Of a stretch of 64,000 nucleotides of DNA, positions 62,025 to 64,000 are shown piece by piece. The notes beneath the pieces are model-generated. The model worked only from the letters and a program-made list of their open reading frames with translations. It did no database searches and was not told the origin of the DNA. Every line of letters starts with the position of its first letter. Within the stretch, counting starts at the first letter, position 1. Source of the DNA: Bacillus spongiae (GTDB lineage: Bacteria; Bacillota; Bacilli; Bacillales; Bacillaceae_K); assembly GCF_037120725.1 (NCBI RefSeq), contig NZ_JBBAXC010000002.1:62001-126000 (forward strand), written 5' to 3'. Both the position numbers and the translations under genes were made by a program.

Positions 62025-62054
62025 AAAAAGTTCATAGGATATTCCTATGAACTT
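62025..62054 (-). terminator. Terminator of the alkaline phosphatase gene
   Basis: AAGTTCATAGGA-TAT-TCCTATGAACTT; on the minus strand the stem is followed by TTT. Confidence 0.85.
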
Positions 62055-62086
62055 CAATAGTATGTTACTTGACGATATATGATAAA

Positions 62087-63700
62087 TTACTCTGACGTAT
62101 ACTCTTTTTCGTCAGTATGTTTATGATACTCATCACTATGATTCGTTCCACCCTCATATTCATCATTTGAATCATCGTGAGTAAACTCTAACTTATCCTT
62201 TACACCTAATAGATGTGCTAACTTTACAGGTACTTGTGCATTATCATAATAACCATTAAAATACTCGGCTCCTGTACCAATTGCACTTAAAGGAATTCTT
62301 ACACCTGTGTGGATTTCAGTTGTCCATCCAATATTTCCCCTAAGTGCAACAATTTCACTAATGGCTAAACCAGTTTTGGTGTAGTAGTAACCAATATCAT
62401 TGTTTTCATTATCGTCTGATTCCTCATCCATAGCTTTATTTATAATTTCTAGTTCTTTTTCACTTAACTCTCCCAATCCGTAATCGTTGCTTAGATAATG
62501 TAAGAATGCTTCTCTATCCTTATTAAATTCTTCAGTAAACTTCGTTTGAGCTACGTCTTCAATTGAATGATTACCAACTAATTTATCTAAATGTAACATG
62601 TATTCCTGGGTTGTTTTGCCGTCTTTATCATAATCTCCTAATCTTCCCCCTAACGTAAGTCCTCCTGTTTCGTGGTCAGCAGTCACTAAGATTAGGGTTT
62701 CATCAGGATGCTTTTCATAGAATGCTAATGCTTCATCAATTGCTTTATCCAATTCTAGCGTTTCTTCAATGACTCCAAGAGCATCGTTTGCGTGAGCAGC
62801 ATGGTCAATTCTTCCTCCTTCTACCATTAAGAAGAATCCACTGTCTTCCCCTTTGTTATATAGAAATTCAATTCCTTTTTTAGTCATTTGATCTAATCTA
62901 GGATACTCTTTGCCTTCTTTTTCTGTTTCATCTCTATCAATTACATAAGGAATGTGTGAATAAGAGAACAGCCCTAAAACTTTTTCCTCTTTAGTTATGT
63001 CTTCAGATAAGAATTTAGTAGTGTCCTTCTCACTTAAGAAAATCGTATAACCTTCATCTTCAAAGGATTCAATTAACCCAGAATCTTCTCTTTTTGAATT
63101 TAACCCCATATCATTATCTTCCCCAACGAAATGTCTGTATCCTCCGCCTGCTAAGAAATCGACACCAGATTCTAAATAATCCTCTGCAATTTCATTTGCA
63201 TTTTCTCTTGAATCTTGATGACTTGCAAAAGATGCTGGTGTTGCATGAGTCATTCGCGTTGACGTAATAAGACCAGTTTGGAACCCTTCTTTTTCTAAAG
63301 CTTCAATAATTGTTGGTTTACTCGTTTTATCATCTTCCATTCCAATGGCTCCATTATACGTTTTGTACCCACTTGATAATGAAGTTCCCGCAGCTCCTGA
63401 ATCTGTAATTAGAGTATCTGAGGAGTGTGTACTAATATCAGCTGCCACTGGTAAAGTGTGCATGGATAAAATATCTGTATTTCCCATAACCGTATTTTTA
63501 TAGTATTCTGTTAAACTTCTTTGCGGCATACCCATGCCGTCCCCTATAAATAGAAATACGTATTTTGGTTGTTCAATCTCACTTTTAGCTGCAGACTTCA
63601 CTTCTTTATTATGATCTTTTTCAACTTCAGTATTAGATGTACATCCAACTAAGCCTGTCATAATTAATGTGCTCGCTAATAATTTCTTTACTTTTTTCAT
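62087..63700 (-). CDS. Alkaline phosphatase lipoprotein
   Basis: A 537-residue secreted phosphomonoesterase. Signal peptide with lipobox LVGC (Cys20) anchors it to the membrane. Metal ligands and active site are visible: FIGDGMGMPQ (Asp), nucleophile Ser in LITDSGAAGTSLS near 101, THATPASFA, VEGGRIDHAAHAND near 293, VTADHETGGL near 342 and the C-terminal His in TEIHTGVRIPLS near 469. A polar tail rich in His/Glu/Asp (YEGGTNHSDEYHKHTDEKE) is unusual. ATG follows GGAGGG. A PhoP box upstream fits phosphate-starvation control. Confidence 0.93.
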   Translation of the reverse strand: MKKVKKLLASTLIMTGLVGCTSNTEVEKDHNKEVKSAAKSEIEQPKYVFLFIGDGMGMPQRSLTEYYKNTVMGNTDILSMHTLPVAADISTHSSDTLITDSGAAGTSLSSGYKTYNGAIGMEDDKTSKPTIIEALEKEGFQTGLITSTRMTHATPASFASHQDSRENANEIAEDYLESGVDFLAGGGYRHFVGEDNDMGLNSKREDSGLIESFEDEGYTIFLSEKDTTKFLSEDITKEEKVLGLFSYSHIPYVIDRDETEKEGKEYPRLDQMTKKGIEFLYNKGEDSGFFLMVEGGRIDHAAHANDALGVIEETLELDKAIDEALAFYEKHPDETLILVTADHETGGLTLGGRLGDYDKDGKTTQEYMLHLDKLVGNHSIEDVAQTKFTEEFNKDREAFLHYLSNDYGLGELSEKELEIINKAMDEESDDNENNDIGYYYTKTGLAISEIVALRGNIGWTTEIHTGVRIPLSAIGTGAEYFNGYYDNAQVPVKLAHLLGVKDKLEFTHDDSNDEYEGGTNHSDEYHKHTDEKEYTSE

Positions 63701-63767
63701 GAATATGATCCCTCCTATATGTCTAAAGAAATTCTACATTCTTAAGATGAACTCAATATTTTTTCGT

Positions 63768-63795
63768 TGTTAAATATATGTAAATAATTCATTAA
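63768..63795 (-). promoter_or_regulatory. PhoP box of the alkaline phosphatase gene
   Basis: On the minus strand TTTACA-N5-TTAACA (63784-63768), two hexamers exactly 11 bases apart as in B. subtilis TTNACA-N5-TTNACA tandem boxes. A weaker third copy, TTAATG, is in phase at 63790-63795. Confidence 0.75.
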
Positions 63796-63799
63796 TAGT

Positions 63800-64000
63800 T
63801 AATAAAAGTAATTTACATTCATATATTTATATAATTAAAATAAAAAACTAGTCCTAATACACATATGTATATTTTTAATAGTAGACAAAAAAACACTGGT
63901 AGATCAGTACGTGTTAAGGCTGCCAATTGATCTCATATAAAAAAATCAACATTAAAATTTAACAAAGGTTAAGGGAAAAAGAAGGGGAGGGGGGAGTAAG
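63800..64000. other. AT-rich end of the window, no feature
   Basis: No ORF, hairpin or repeat of note. The last 40 bases are purine-rich and could hold a ribosome site for a plus-strand gene starting beyond the window. Confidence 0.4.

Overview
The window is a low-GC, gene-dense chromosomal segment from an endospore-forming member of the Bacillaceae. Gene order follows the Bacillus subtilis ykv-yku region closely: clpE, ykvI, ykvS, a spo0E-type gene, ptsHI, ykwC, patA, cheV, ykyB, fadH/ykuF, ykuJ, darB/ykuL, ccpC, dapH, the N-acetyl-diaminopimelate deacetylase gene, ykuU and ykuV, with ktrC further on. It departs from B. subtilis through many insertions and losses, so it is a relative and not that species. 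No rRNA, tRNA, CRISPR array, prophage or intact insertion sequence was seen.

Region by region. 1-6 kb: the 5' part of clpE behind tandem CtsR boxes, YkvI, a CPBP protease, an internally duplicated membrane protein with a small partner, YkvS and a Spo0E-like phosphatase. 6-11 kb: a MoxR ATPase / DUF58 / DUF4129-like membrane operon without a transglutaminase gene, then a FetAB-like exporter whose permease appears to start at a non-standard codon. 12-19 kb: isochorismatase-family hydrolase, PTS HPr and Enzyme I, YkwC, PatA, a PerR-boxed YkuV paralogue and CheV. 19-24 kb: YkyB, polyphosphate enzymes Ppx and Ppk, a Pro/Tyr-rich coat-like protein. 25-32 kb: FadH with a FadR box, glutaredoxin, YkuJ, a zinc ribbon, DarB, an MFS transporter, CcpC and the acetyl branch of lysine/DAP synthesis. 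32-46 kb: an accessory stretch (GNAT, FAD oxidoreductase beside a dead Rrf2 gene, HAD phosphatase, chemoreceptor with a SigD-type promoter, secreted proteins, YkuU/YkuV, a second UppS-like enzyme, hydrolase, Nudix, SDR). 45-54 kb: a large membrane protein divergent from a heterodimeric ABC exporter, an ASCH protein, and a GntR-ABC module with a striking repeat operator. 54-64 kb: LD-carboxypeptidase, a YthAB-type cytochrome bd oxidase behind an Fnr/Rex box, KtrC, a CD3324-like protein, an S9 peptidase homologue lacking two of its three catalytic residues, and a PhoP-boxed alkaline phosphatase.

The regulatory sites are unusually readable: CtsR, PerR, FadR, SigD, Fnr/Rex and PhoP sites all sit where the downstream gene's role predicts them. 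The least explained items are the S9 pseudo-protease, the non-canonical FetB start, the transglutaminase-less MoxR operon, the duplicated membrane protein pair, the tandem terminators before ykwC and the GntR operator. I did not find a clearly new multi-gene defence or secretion system.
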